Assembly (NCBI GenBank): GCA_963784415.1
Contig: CAWARK010000011.1
Coordinates: 186,001 to 250,000 of the forward strand
Reading direction: 5' to 3'
DNA: 64,000 bases
From: UBA7672 sp963784415
GTDB taxonomy: Bacteria > Pseudomonadota > Alphaproteobacteria > Caulobacterales > Hyphomonadaceae
The notes under the pieces are model-generated. The model saw nothing but the letters and a program-made list of their open reading frames with translations. It was not told the DNA's origin and made no database searches. A program made the position numbers and the translations under genes. Positions within the stretch are counted from its first letter, which is position 1; every line of letters starts with the position of its first letter. Positions 53,251-60,504 of the stretch are shown here, piece after piece.

Positions 53251-53850
53251 GTGAAACACATCGCCCTTCTTGCCGTCTCGATGATCGCCCTCGCCGCGTG
53301 CGGTGGCGAGACGCCCGCGCCCGCCGTCCCCACGGTCGAGACGCCGCCGGCCGCGATTGAAACGCCCGTCACCAGCGCTGCGCTCACCTCGCAAGGCTGG
53401 GGCCCGCTGAAGATCGGCATGACGAAGGACGAAGTGCTCACCGCCGTCGGCGACCAGCGCGATCCTGATGCCGTCGGCATTCCCGGCGACTGCCTCGAGT
53501 ATCAGCCGAAGAACGCGCCTGAATTTCTCTGGGTCATGATCGAGGCGGGCAAGCTCACCCGCATCACCATCGCCGACATGTCGAAGCTGAAGACCGACAA
53601 GGGTCTTGGGCTGGGCGACAGCGCCGAAGCGGTGAAGGAAGCCTACGGCGCCGCCGCCGTGGCAACCCCGCACAAATACCAGGACAAGCCCGCCGAATAC
53701 ATCACCGTCTGGGACGGTGGCCCGCGCAAGGAACCCTACGTCGAGGACGAAACCGCGCGCGGCCTCGTCTACGAAGTCGACGGCACGGGGAAAGTCGGCG
53801 CCATCCACGCCGGCAGCCCGAGCATCCAGTATGTCGAGGGCTGCGCCTAA
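53251..53850 (+). CDS. Hypothetical lipoprotein
   Basis: 199 residues starting at GTG with GGAG ahead: VKHIALLAVSMIALAACGG is a lipoprotein signal (lipobox LAAC). A Pro/Glu linker precedes WGPLKIGMTKDEVLTAVGDQRDPDAVGIPGDCLEYQPK, of the SmpA/BamE-like or KdpD-like short repeat type (IGMTxxEVxxxxG). No specific role can be given. Confidence 0.7.
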   Translation: MKHIALLAVSMIALAACGGETPAPAVPTVETPPAAIETPVTSAALTSQGWGPLKIGMTKDEVLTAVGDQRDPDAVGIPGDCLEYQPKNAPEFLWVMIEAGKLTRITIADMSKLKTDKGLGLGDSAEAVKEAYGAAAVATPHKYQDKPAEYITVWDGGPRKEPYVEDETARGLVYEVDGTGKVGAIHAGSPSIQYVEGCA

Positions 53851-54353
53851 CGCTCGACATACGCGCGCAAGCCGCCAAAAAACGCCGACACCTCGCGCGC
53901 ACGCCCGCTGCGATCCAGCGCCGCGAGTGACGCTGGCGTTTCCGCGTCCCACTCCAGCGCGTCGACAAGCGCGCGCCGACACGCCGCCTGCTCGGACGTC
54001 AGCGGCAGTTTATCCGCCTCGCGCAGAAGCAGCAGCATTTCATGCACGCGCCGCATGGCGCCGAACGCGTCGAACATGCTGCGCGCGATCTCCTCGTCCT
54101 CCCGCCATGACTGGCCCGCGAACAGGCGCGTCACGCGCTGGCCCGCCCCGAGGCAATCGAACCTCACACACCCCGCGAATCCGCTCTCCTCGCGCTGCGC
54201 GTGGATCGTGCAGCGATCCCGCGTCGACAGGTTGAGGCACGCCCTTCCCGCGGGCTTGTCGAACGCGAACAGGTGTGAGGCGTCGAAAGCCAGCGCGACG
54301 CAGCAAAGCGCCGCGCATTGCGCGCAATCCGCGCGCAGCGAAACATCCGTCAT
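53847..54353 (-). CDS. YkgJ-like Cys-cluster protein
   Basis: 168 residues. The N-terminus has RADCAQCAALCCVALAF, a CxxC-x3-CC cluster, and further Cys at RACLNL, RCTIH and FAGCVRFDC, spaced as in the Zn/Fe-chelating UPF0153/YkgJ-like proteins. Later part is helical without Cys. A metal-binding role is likely, function unknown. It overlaps the stop of the lipoprotein gene. Confidence 0.6.
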   Translation of the reverse strand: MTDVSLRADCAQCAALCCVALAFDASHLFAFDKPAGRACLNLSTRDRCTIHAQREESGFAGCVRFDCLGAGQRVTRLFAGQSWREDEEIARSMFDAFGAMRRVHEMLLLLREADKLPLTSEQAACRRALVDALEWDAETPASLAALDRSGRAREVSAFFGGLRAYVER

Positions 54354-54512
54354 GGCGATTTTCCAGCAAGGCTCCGCCCGCGCCGCGTTCGCGGACGTCA
54401 GGACGATGCGGCGTAGGGGGACAGCTTCAGGACAAAAACAAATCGCCGGCCCCTCTCGGGACCGGCGATGCTCAAAACCTAGCAGCCGGGCTTTGCGCCG
54501 GTCAAGTTGACC

Positions 54513-55199
54513 TTACGCCTGCAGCCGATACCCGCCGCTCTCGGTCAGCAGCAGCCGCGCATTTGCGGGATCCGGCTCGATCTTCTGGCGCAGGCGATAG
54601 ATGTGCGTCTCGAGCGTGTGCGTCGTGACGTTGGCGTTGTAGCCCCACACTTCCGACAGCAGCTCCTCGCGCCCGACCGGCTTGCCGCCCGCGCGATAGA
54701 GATATTTGAGGATGTTGGTCTCTTTCTCGGTGAGCCGGATCTTGCGGTCCTTCTCGTCGACCAGCAGCTTCGCCGCCGGGCGGAACTCGTACGGCCCCAG
54801 CCGGAAAGTTGCGTCTTCACTTTGCTCAAACGTCCGCAAGTGCGCCCGCACGCGCGCCAGCAGGACGGAGAACTTGAACGGCTTGGTGACGTAATCGTTC
54901 GCGCCGGAATCCAGCCCGAGGATCGCATCCGCGTCCGTCGACTGGCCCGTCAGCATCACGATCGGCGCGGCGATGCCGTGTTTCCGCATCAGACGGCAGG
55001 CATCCCGCCCGTCCATGTCCGGCAGCTCGACGTCGAGAATGACGAGGTCGGCCCGCTCTTCCTCGGCCTTCTTGATGCCCTCGCCTGCCGACCCGGCATG
55101 GACAATCTTGAAGCCCTCATGCAGCTCGAACTGCTCGGCCAGCGCCTCACGCAGTTCCTGATCGTCGTCGACCAGCAGGATCGTCTTTGCGGCGGTCAT
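54513..55199 (-). CDS. OmpR-family response regulator
   Basis: 228 residues from MTAAKTILLVDDDQELREALAEQ. Receiver Asp in ADLVILDVELPDMDGRDACRLMR, with Thr and Lys at MLTGQS and VTKPF. The winged helix is at LTEKETNILKYLYRAGGKPVGREELLSEVWGYNANVTTHTLETHIYRLRQKIE. No kinase gene is adjacent. It sits back to back with an L,D-transpeptidase, which hints at cell-envelope control; that is inferred. Confidence 0.93.
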   Translation of the reverse strand: MTAAKTILLVDDDQELREALAEQFELHEGFKIVHAGSAGEGIKKAEEERADLVILDVELPDMDGRDACRLMRKHGIAAPIVMLTGQSTDADAILGLDSGANDYVTKPFKFSVLLARVRAHLRTFEQSEDATFRLGPYEFRPAAKLLVDEKDRKIRLTEKETNILKYLYRAGGKPVGREELLSEVWGYNANVTTHTLETHIYRLRQKIEPDPANARLLLTESGGYRLQA

Positions 55200-55312
55200 G
55201 TCGTGGGCGTCTCCCGTCCCCGTCTCCACAGCCATCTATGTGTGGTGCGGGGAATGTGAAGTCTAGGTAGAATGGCCCAATCAAGGAAGCCATTCACGAA
55301 GCGGACAGCGAC

Positions 55313-55825
55313 ATGGCGAATGCGTCTTTCACAGCTGATTCAGGCGGTATCCTGCGCTGGGCGGGCGGCGAGGCCCGCTGCGCGCTCGGAAAAGGGGGCG
55401 TCACCCCGGCCAACGCCAAGCGCGAAGGCGATGGCGCAACGCCTCTTGGCGTCTGGCCGATGCGTCAGGTTTTCTGGCGCGCCGACCGTCTGGAGCGCCC
55501 GGTCACAGCCCTTCCCGCCGACGCCCTCATCCCCGAAGCCGGCTGGTGCGACGACCCTACCAGCCCGCTCTACAACTTCCCCGTCGCGCTGCCCTTCCCC
55601 CTCAGCCACGAGAAACTCTGGCGCGAGGACGCGCTTTACGACGTCATCGTCGTGCTCGGCTACAACGACAATCCGGTCTTGCCCGGCAGGGGCAGCGCCA
55701 TCTTCCTGCACGTCGCCCACCCGGATTACTCGCCTACCGAGGGATGCGTCGCCTGCTCGCGCGAAGACCTTCTCGCCCTGCTGAGCCACGCGAAACTGGG
55801 CGATGCGCTGGAGATCGCCAGGTAG
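55313..55825 (+). CDS. L,D-transpeptidase (YkuD) family protein
   Basis: 170 residues without a signal peptide in this reading. The catalytic region is GRGSAIFLHVAHPDYSPTEGCVACSREDLLALL: His and the Cys of the GC motif. Upstream KREGDGATPLGVWPMRQVF is also conserved. Such enzymes cross-link peptidoglycan, but lack of a signal peptide is odd; some relatives act without one or have a missed start. Divergent from the response regulator. Confidence 0.8.
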   Translation: MANASFTADSGGILRWAGGEARCALGKGGVTPANAKREGDGATPLGVWPMRQVFWRADRLERPVTALPADALIPEAGWCDDPTSPLYNFPVALPFPLSHEKLWREDALYDVIVVLGYNDNPVLPGRGSAIFLHVAHPDYSPTEGCVACSREDLLALLSHAKLGDALEIAR

Positions 55826-55880
55826 CTCCGCTCCCCTACGACAAATCGACAACTCCTCCGCCACCCGCTAGCAACCGCGC

Positions 55881-56546
55881 ATGAGCAACAAGACCGCCCT
55901 CAACATCTTCTTCGTCTTCGCCGCCCTGATGGCGATGGGCCACCTCGCGAATGACTGGGTGAACCTCGCCCAGCCTTGGGGCCTCGTCTGGAAAGCCTCG
56001 GGCATTGTCCTGCTCGGCCTCTACGCCCTGTCGCAGCGCGCCTGGCTCGCCGCCCTCGCCCTCTTCCTCTGCGCTGCCGGCGACGTCCTGCTCGAGATCT
56101 ACTTCGTCGCCGGCATGGCGGCGTTTGCGCTCGGCCATGTCGTCTACATCTTCTGCTTCCTCGAATGGGGCCGCGTCCTCGGCCCCAACAAGCGCGACCG
56201 CCCGGTCGCCGGACTCGTGGTCATCGTCTCGCTGGCGATGCTCGGCTGGATGGTCCCCGGCATGGGCGACCTCCTGATCCCCGCCCTGATCTATCAGGCG
56301 ATCATCACGGTGATGGTCGCAACCGCCATGGTCGTGAAAGCCCCGATGCTGGCGCGTCTCGGCGCCGTCATTTTCATGCTGTCCGACACGCTGATCGCCA
56401 TCGGCAAGTTCACGGACACGGGTGTCCCGCCCGGCTCCGTCTGGATCACCTATGCCGGCGCGCAGATCATGATCGCGTGGGGACTTTCTCGGATTGCGCC
56501 CTATCGCGATCGCAAGGCAGCGCAAATCGCCAGCGCATCCGCATGA
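55881..56546 (+). CDS. YhhN-like integral membrane protein
   Basis: 221 residues, about eight membrane segments. ALAALALFLCAAGDVLLEIYFVAGMAAFALGHVVYIFCFL and LGAVIFMLSDTLIAIGKFTD carry the GDxxLE and FxxSDxxIA motifs of the YhhN/TMEM86 family, some of which are lysoplasmalogenases. Substrate is unproven in bacteria. Start ATG at 55881 follows the transpeptidase gene by 55 bp. Confidence 0.85.
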   Translation: MSNKTALNIFFVFAALMAMGHLANDWVNLAQPWGLVWKASGIVLLGLYALSQRAWLAALALFLCAAGDVLLEIYFVAGMAAFALGHVVYIFCFLEWGRVLGPNKRDRPVAGLVVIVSLAMLGWMVPGMGDLLIPALIYQAIITVMVATAMVVKAPMLARLGAVIFMLSDTLIAIGKFTDTGVPPGSVWITYAGAQIMIAWGLSRIAPYRDRKAAQIASASA

Positions 56547-56552
56547 CCGCTC

Positions 56553-56662
56553 GTCCCGACGAAAGTCGGGACCCAGGAACGGTTGGGCGACGCTAACGGA
56601 ATTGAAGCTGCAAGCCGGAACAAGCTTCGCCGCGATCCCTGGATCCCGACGTCCGTCGGGAT
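56553..56662. repeat. Pair of palindromic repeat units
   Basis: GTCCCGAC-GAAA-GTCGGGAC (56553-56572) and ATCCCGACG-TC-CGTCGGGAT (56643-56662), about 70 bp apart in the gap between YhhN and yggS. The related TCCCGAC cores suggest one REP-like pair. They may also end the two convergent transcripts. Confidence 0.6.
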
Positions 56663-56675
56663 GAGCGGAGAAAGA

Positions 56676-57359
56676 TCAGCTGCCCCGCGCCCCAAACAGC
56701 GCAGACCCAACCCGCACGCTCGTCGCGCCGAACATCACCGCGATCTCGTAATCCGCGCTCATGCCCATCGATAGCTTCGCCACGCCATTGCGCGCCGCGA
56801 TCTTCGCCAGCAGCGCAAAGTGCGGCCCCGCAGGTTCATCCGCCGGCGGAATGCACATCAGCCCCTCGATCGCAAAGCCATAGTCGCGCCGCATCGAGCC
56901 AATGAACGCATCCGCATCCAGCGGCGCAACGCCGGCCTTCTGCTCTTCCTCGCCCGTGTTCACCTGAACGTAGAGAAGCGGCGTCTTTCCCTCTTTCGCA
57001 AACGCATCGGCGAGCGCGACCGCCAGCTTGGTCCGGTCCAGCGTCTCGATCACGTCGAACAGGGCTGCCGCTTCGCGCGCCTTGTTGCTTTGCAGAGGCC
57101 CGATCAGGCGAAGGTCGAGATCTGGATACGCCCCACGCCGCGCGACCCAGCGGCCCTCGGCCTCCTGCACGCGGTTCTCGCCAAAGATGCGCTGGCCCGT
57201 CGCCAGCATGGCGTCGATGCGCTCATCCGGCTGCACTTTCGAGACAGCCACAAGCTCGACAGACGCAGCATCTCGTTTCGCGGCCTTGGCGGCGGCGGCG
57301 ATGCGCGCAACAACATCTGCGCGCGCATTCGCGATTTCGGTCACAACAGTTTCGTCCAT
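56676..57359 (-). CDS. YggS family pyridoxal phosphate protein
   Basis: 227 residues. VELVAVSKVQPDERIDAMLATGQRIFGENRVQEAEGRW contains the PLP-binding Lys, and later LRLIGPLQSNKAREAAALFDVIETLDRTKLA and LSMGMSADYEIAVMFGATSVRVGSALFG are the conserved blocks. It buffers PLP levels. Its ATG and that of the divergent gene share one CATG. Confidence 0.93.
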   Translation of the reverse strand: MDETVVTEIANARADVVARIAAAAKAAKRDAASVELVAVSKVQPDERIDAMLATGQRIFGENRVQEAEGRWVARRGAYPDLDLRLIGPLQSNKAREAAALFDVIETLDRTKLAVALADAFAKEGKTPLLYVQVNTGEEEQKAGVAPLDADAFIGSMRRDYGFAIEGLMCIPPADEPAGPHFALLAKIAARNGVAKLSMGMSADYEIAVMFGATSVRVGSALFGARGS

Positions 57360-57996
57360 GAGTCAGTCTCAACCTCAAACCGCGACCCGCCGCAAGCTCA
57401 TGGCGGCCGCGCGTCTCGCAAAACCCGCGCGCGCGCGAGATGGCCGCGCCCTTCCCCGCGCCTTCTTCGTCACCGATCCCGTCCGCACGCCCGACCCGCT
57501 GGCGATCATAAAGCGGCTGCCGCGCGGCTTCGGCGTGATCTGGCGCCATTTCGGCAGCCCGAGCCGCCTCGCCACCGGCCTCGTCCTTGCCCGCGCCTGC
57601 CGGAAGCGCGGCCTGATCCTGCTCGTCGCCAATGATCCCGCGCTTGCCGCGCGCATCGGCGCCGACGGCGTCCACTGGCCCGAACGCCAGCTGAAAGGCA
57701 TCCGCGCGCGCAAGCCCGGATCGATTGAAACAGCCGCCGCGCATTCCCGCGCCGCAATCGCGCGGGCAGCTGCACTTGGCGTCGATGCCGTGCTGGTCTC
57801 GGCCGTCTTCCCAAGCCAGAGCCCGACAGCAGGCCCAGCCCTCGGCGCGCTTCGCTTTCGCCAGCTGACGCGCACCGCGCCGCTTCCCGTCTACGCGCTG
57901 GGCGGCATCGGGGCGGGCAACGCCGCACGCGCAATGCACAACGCAGCCGGCTGGGCTGCGATCGAAGGGGTCATGGAAGGTTGGAAGAAGCGCTAG
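57358..57996 (+). CDS. Thiamine phosphate synthase-like protein
   Basis: About 212 residues from MSQSQPQTATRRKLM. TIM-barrel elements: PRAFFVTDPVRTPDPLAIIKRLPRGFGVIWRHFG, LILLVANDPALAARIGADGVHWPE, AAALGVDAVLVSAVFPSQSPTAGPALG and PVYALGGIGAGNAARAMHNAAGWAAIEGV. The pattern fits the ThiE/TenI superfamily, with the HWPE in place of the usual HLGQ. True ThiE or a TenI-like relative cannot be settled. A later start at MAAARLAKP is possible. Confidence 0.75.
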   Translation: MSQSQPQTATRRKLMAAARLAKPARARDGRALPRAFFVTDPVRTPDPLAIIKRLPRGFGVIWRHFGSPSRLATGLVLARACRKRGLILLVANDPALAARIGADGVHWPERQLKGIRARKPGSIETAAAHSRAAIARAAALGVDAVLVSAVFPSQSPTAGPALGALRFRQLTRTAPLPVYALGGIGAGNAARAMHNAAGWAAIEGVMEGWKKR

Positions 57997-57999
57997 GCG

Positions 58000-58479
58000 C
58001 TAGAAGGAAAAAGCCGACTCGATGCGAACCGAGGCTTCCGTATTGCCCTGGCGGCCGAAATTCTGCGCCGGGTTGGACAGCGACGCGGCCAGCGAGTCGC
58101 CCTTCACCGTAACGCCGCCGCCGAGGCGGAAGCGCGGCGTGACCTGATAGCCAACGCCTGCGGTGACTTCTTCACGCGGAAACAGGTCGTTCGGCGAACG
58201 GCTGGTGAGGTCGAGCGTGACATCCCAGTTGCCGGCCGGTTTCCATTTCAGTTCGAGCTGGTCCTTGGCGACCGGTCCGATCGGCATCAGCGTGCGTTCG
58301 GTTTCGCCACGGTTGATGCCGAGGCCGAAGCTGAACTGCGAGGCGGCTTGATCCTGCGCGGTGGTCTGGCCAGTCCGGGCGGCAGGCTGCGATGAGGCAG
58401 GCGCGGTCGTCACCTGCGCAAAGGCAGGGGCAGCAGCCAGGCTGGCGGCAAGACAGAAAAGAGACGCCGAGATGCGCAT
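58000..58479 (-). CDS. NtrZ-like periplasmic regulatory protein
   Basis: About 159 residues from MRISASLFCLAASLAAAPAFAQ (signal peptide). The mature part ends KPAGNWDVTLDLTSRSPNDLFPREEVTAGVGYQVTPRFRLGGGVTVKG...EASVRIESAFSF, like NtrZ-family proteins of Caulobacterales. NtrZ in that group affects the NtrY sensor kinase from the periplasm; the same role here is inferred. The upstream extension to 58509 is not needed. Confidence 0.65.
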   Translation of the reverse strand: MRISASLFCLAASLAAAPAFAQVTTAPASSQPAARTGQTTAQDQAASQFSFGLGINRGETERTLMPIGPVAKDQLELKWKPAGNWDVTLDLTSRSPNDLFPREEVTAGVGYQVTPRFRLGGGVTVKGDSLAASLSNPAQNFGRQGNTEASVRIESAFSF

Positions 58480-58578
58480 GTCCACCCTCTCTGACGATAT
58501 AGTACGCACGACTCAAGCGACAAAAGTTAATGAAAACGGGTTGGCGGGTCTTCTCGGAGCATTATCCGCCGGGTGTCA

Positions 58579-59808
58579 CTAATTCCGCACAGTGAGTTCG
58601 AGTAAAAGCCCGTCATTACTGGCATTTCTGTGGCCAAAGCTGGGTCCAACCGGTACCGGAATATCGGCATCTGCAGCCGTCCAGGCGACGCCAAGCGAAA
58701 CATTATGGGAAATATCGTGGCTCACGCCGGCCAGCCACGAATTTCCCTCGAGTCCGCTGAGGCTGTCCTCGGACCAGCCGCCTTCGACGCCGAATCGCCA
58801 GCCATCGACCTCCTTCACCAGCCCGACTTCCCACGCCTCGTAATCGCCATTGCCTGCAGCCCAGGCATTGTTGCTCGACAGCCAGCGCACGCCGCCGGTC
58901 CAGCCGTCATGCTCCAGCTCAAGCCCCGCGCCCCAGGCTTCATAGCCGCCGAATTCCGGCTGGCCAGCGCCAGAATCAGCGCTGGAATACGTCACCGCCG
59001 CCCGCACCCGCAGATCCTGCTCGGCGAACTGCCGGGCGAATGAAACCGCGCCCTCCCAGACATTCTCCAGCTCCGCGCTGGCGAGCCCAGGCGCACTGAA
59101 ATCCGGGTCGAAATCGGCCGACCGCGTGTTGGCGTCGGGCGTATAGGAAACACCCAGCCGCAGCCCCAGCCAGCGCGGGCTCAGATAGGTCGCCTTGGCC
59201 GAACTCGCCGTCACGTCATTACGGGCCCGCGTCGTGCCAAGCCCTGTAGGATCAAGCCCCGGCGAGAAAGCCGACACCCGGTTCAACACCGTCGGCGCCC
59301 GCGCATCGAGCCGGCTCGCCGCCCCGACATCATACCCCACCACCCCCTCGCCCCACGGCCCCCCCACCGACACCGCCGCCGCTTCGACGACGACAAAACC
59401 GTCGTCATCCAGAGGAGCTCCCCCCGCCGCGAGGCCTGTTGCGGGCGAGATGGGCGACAATGCGCCGCTGGCGAGGGTCGGACAGGCAGGATTTGTCGCC
59501 GGGCAGCCGCCGAGCGCGCCGATGAAAGCTGGCCGATTCGGGTTGTCCCGCTCAAGCCGGACCGATCCCAGCCACCCCAGCGTCAGGCCATTGTCGAACG
59601 TGTCCGAGCGCGAAACCTCAAGCAGGGCCGAGCCCAGCGGCCCATCAGCCGCAGGGTCCAGCGCGTCGTCCGCGCGCACGCCCGAGACCACCACGGTGGC
59701 CTCCGCCTTGACCGCCCACTCCCCGTCGCCCGCCCCACCGCTGGATTGGGCGAAAGCCGGCCCGGCCGTCCCGAAAACGACGGCCGCCAGGGTAATCGTT
59801 CGCCGCAT
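58579..59808 (-). CDS. Outer-membrane porin-like protein
   Basis: About 409 residues. Signal peptide MRRTITLAAVVFGTAGPAFAQ. The rest is rich in alternating Gly/aromatic strands, for example GYEAWGAGLELEHDGWTGGVRWLSSNNAWAAGNGDYEAWEVGLVKEVDGWRFGVEGGWSED and the end LLLELTVRN with a terminal aromatic-like strand. This fits a general porin of alphaproteobacteria. Substrate is unknown. Confidence 0.8.
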   Translation of the reverse strand: MRRTITLAAVVFGTAGPAFAQSSGGAGDGEWAVKAEATVVVSGVRADDALDPAADGPLGSALLEVSRSDTFDNGLTLGWLGSVRLERDNPNRPAFIGALGGCPATNPACPTLASGALSPISPATGLAAGGAPLDDDGFVVVEAAAVSVGGPWGEGVVGYDVGAASRLDARAPTVLNRVSAFSPGLDPTGLGTTRARNDVTASSAKATYLSPRWLGLRLGVSYTPDANTRSADFDPDFSAPGLASAELENVWEGAVSFARQFAEQDLRVRAAVTYSSADSGAGQPEFGGYEAWGAGLELEHDGWTGGVRWLSSNNAWAAGNGDYEAWEVGLVKEVDGWRFGVEGGWSEDSLSGLEGNSWLAGVSHDISHNVSLGVAWTAADADIPVPVGPSFGHRNASNDGLLLELTVRN

Positions 59809-59977
59809 GCCAGAATTCCTCCGCAATCTCCGTCCACTTCAGTGTGTATATGAGGCGGTGTTGCGGCAGGGCTAACGGCGCCCGGCCCTTGCCTGCTGGA
59901 TAGCCCAGCAGCTAAGGAACATGCCTCAAAGCTTACCCGGGGGCGCGACATGCGCCGGCTGACGGAGTGACGTTGTG

Positions 59978-60433
59978 ATGATTTCTCGCGTGGCGATCGC
60001 CGCCCTGATGATTTCTGCCGCTGTGGGTATGGGGGGCTGTGCTGTGTTCGGCTCGTCCACCGCCAACACGGCCAGCACTTCCAGCGCGGACTCCGGCCCG
60101 GAAGAAACCGGCTCGCTGGGCGTCAACGCCTATCTCTGGCGCGCCACGCTCGACACCCTGAACTTCCTGCCCCTGGCCTCGGCCGACCCGTACGGTGGCG
60201 TCGTCATCACCGACTGGTACGCCAACCCGGCCAAGGCCGATGAGCGCCTCAAGGCGACCGTCTACATCCTCGACACCCGCCTGCGCGCCGACGGCATCTC
60301 CGCCGCGGTGTTCCGCGAAACGCTGGTCAACGGCGCCTGGGTCCCGGCGGCTGTCAGCCCCGACACCAACATCGCGCTCGAGAACGCCATCCTCTCGAAA
60401 GCCCGCCAGCTTCGACTCGGCGGCTCACAATAA
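59978..60433 (+). CDS. DUF3576 lipoprotein
   Basis: About 151 residues. MISRVAIAALMISAAVGMGGCAVFGSS is a lipoprotein signal (GGC). NAYLWRATLDTLNFLPLASADPYGGVVITDWYANPAKADERLKATVYILDTRLRADGISAAVFRE is the DUF3576 domain, often found just before leuS in this class. GGAG is a few bases ahead of a GTG/ATG pair at 59975/59978. Confidence 0.85.
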   Translation: MISRVAIAALMISAAVGMGGCAVFGSSTANTASTSSADSGPEETGSLGVNAYLWRATLDTLNFLPLASADPYGGVVITDWYANPAKADERLKATVYILDTRLRADGISAAVFRETLVNGAWVPAAVSPDTNIALENAILSKARQLRLGGSQ

Positions 60434-60504
60434 CACCCCTGTCGTCTTTCGTTCGGCAGCGGGATATGAGAACCCCCCGCTACTGACCGGACGAGAGCGA
60501 CGCG

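Noticed and set aside
56553..56662. CRISPR repeats
   Set aside because: Only two related palindromes in the unit, without regular repeat-spacer structure or cas genes.
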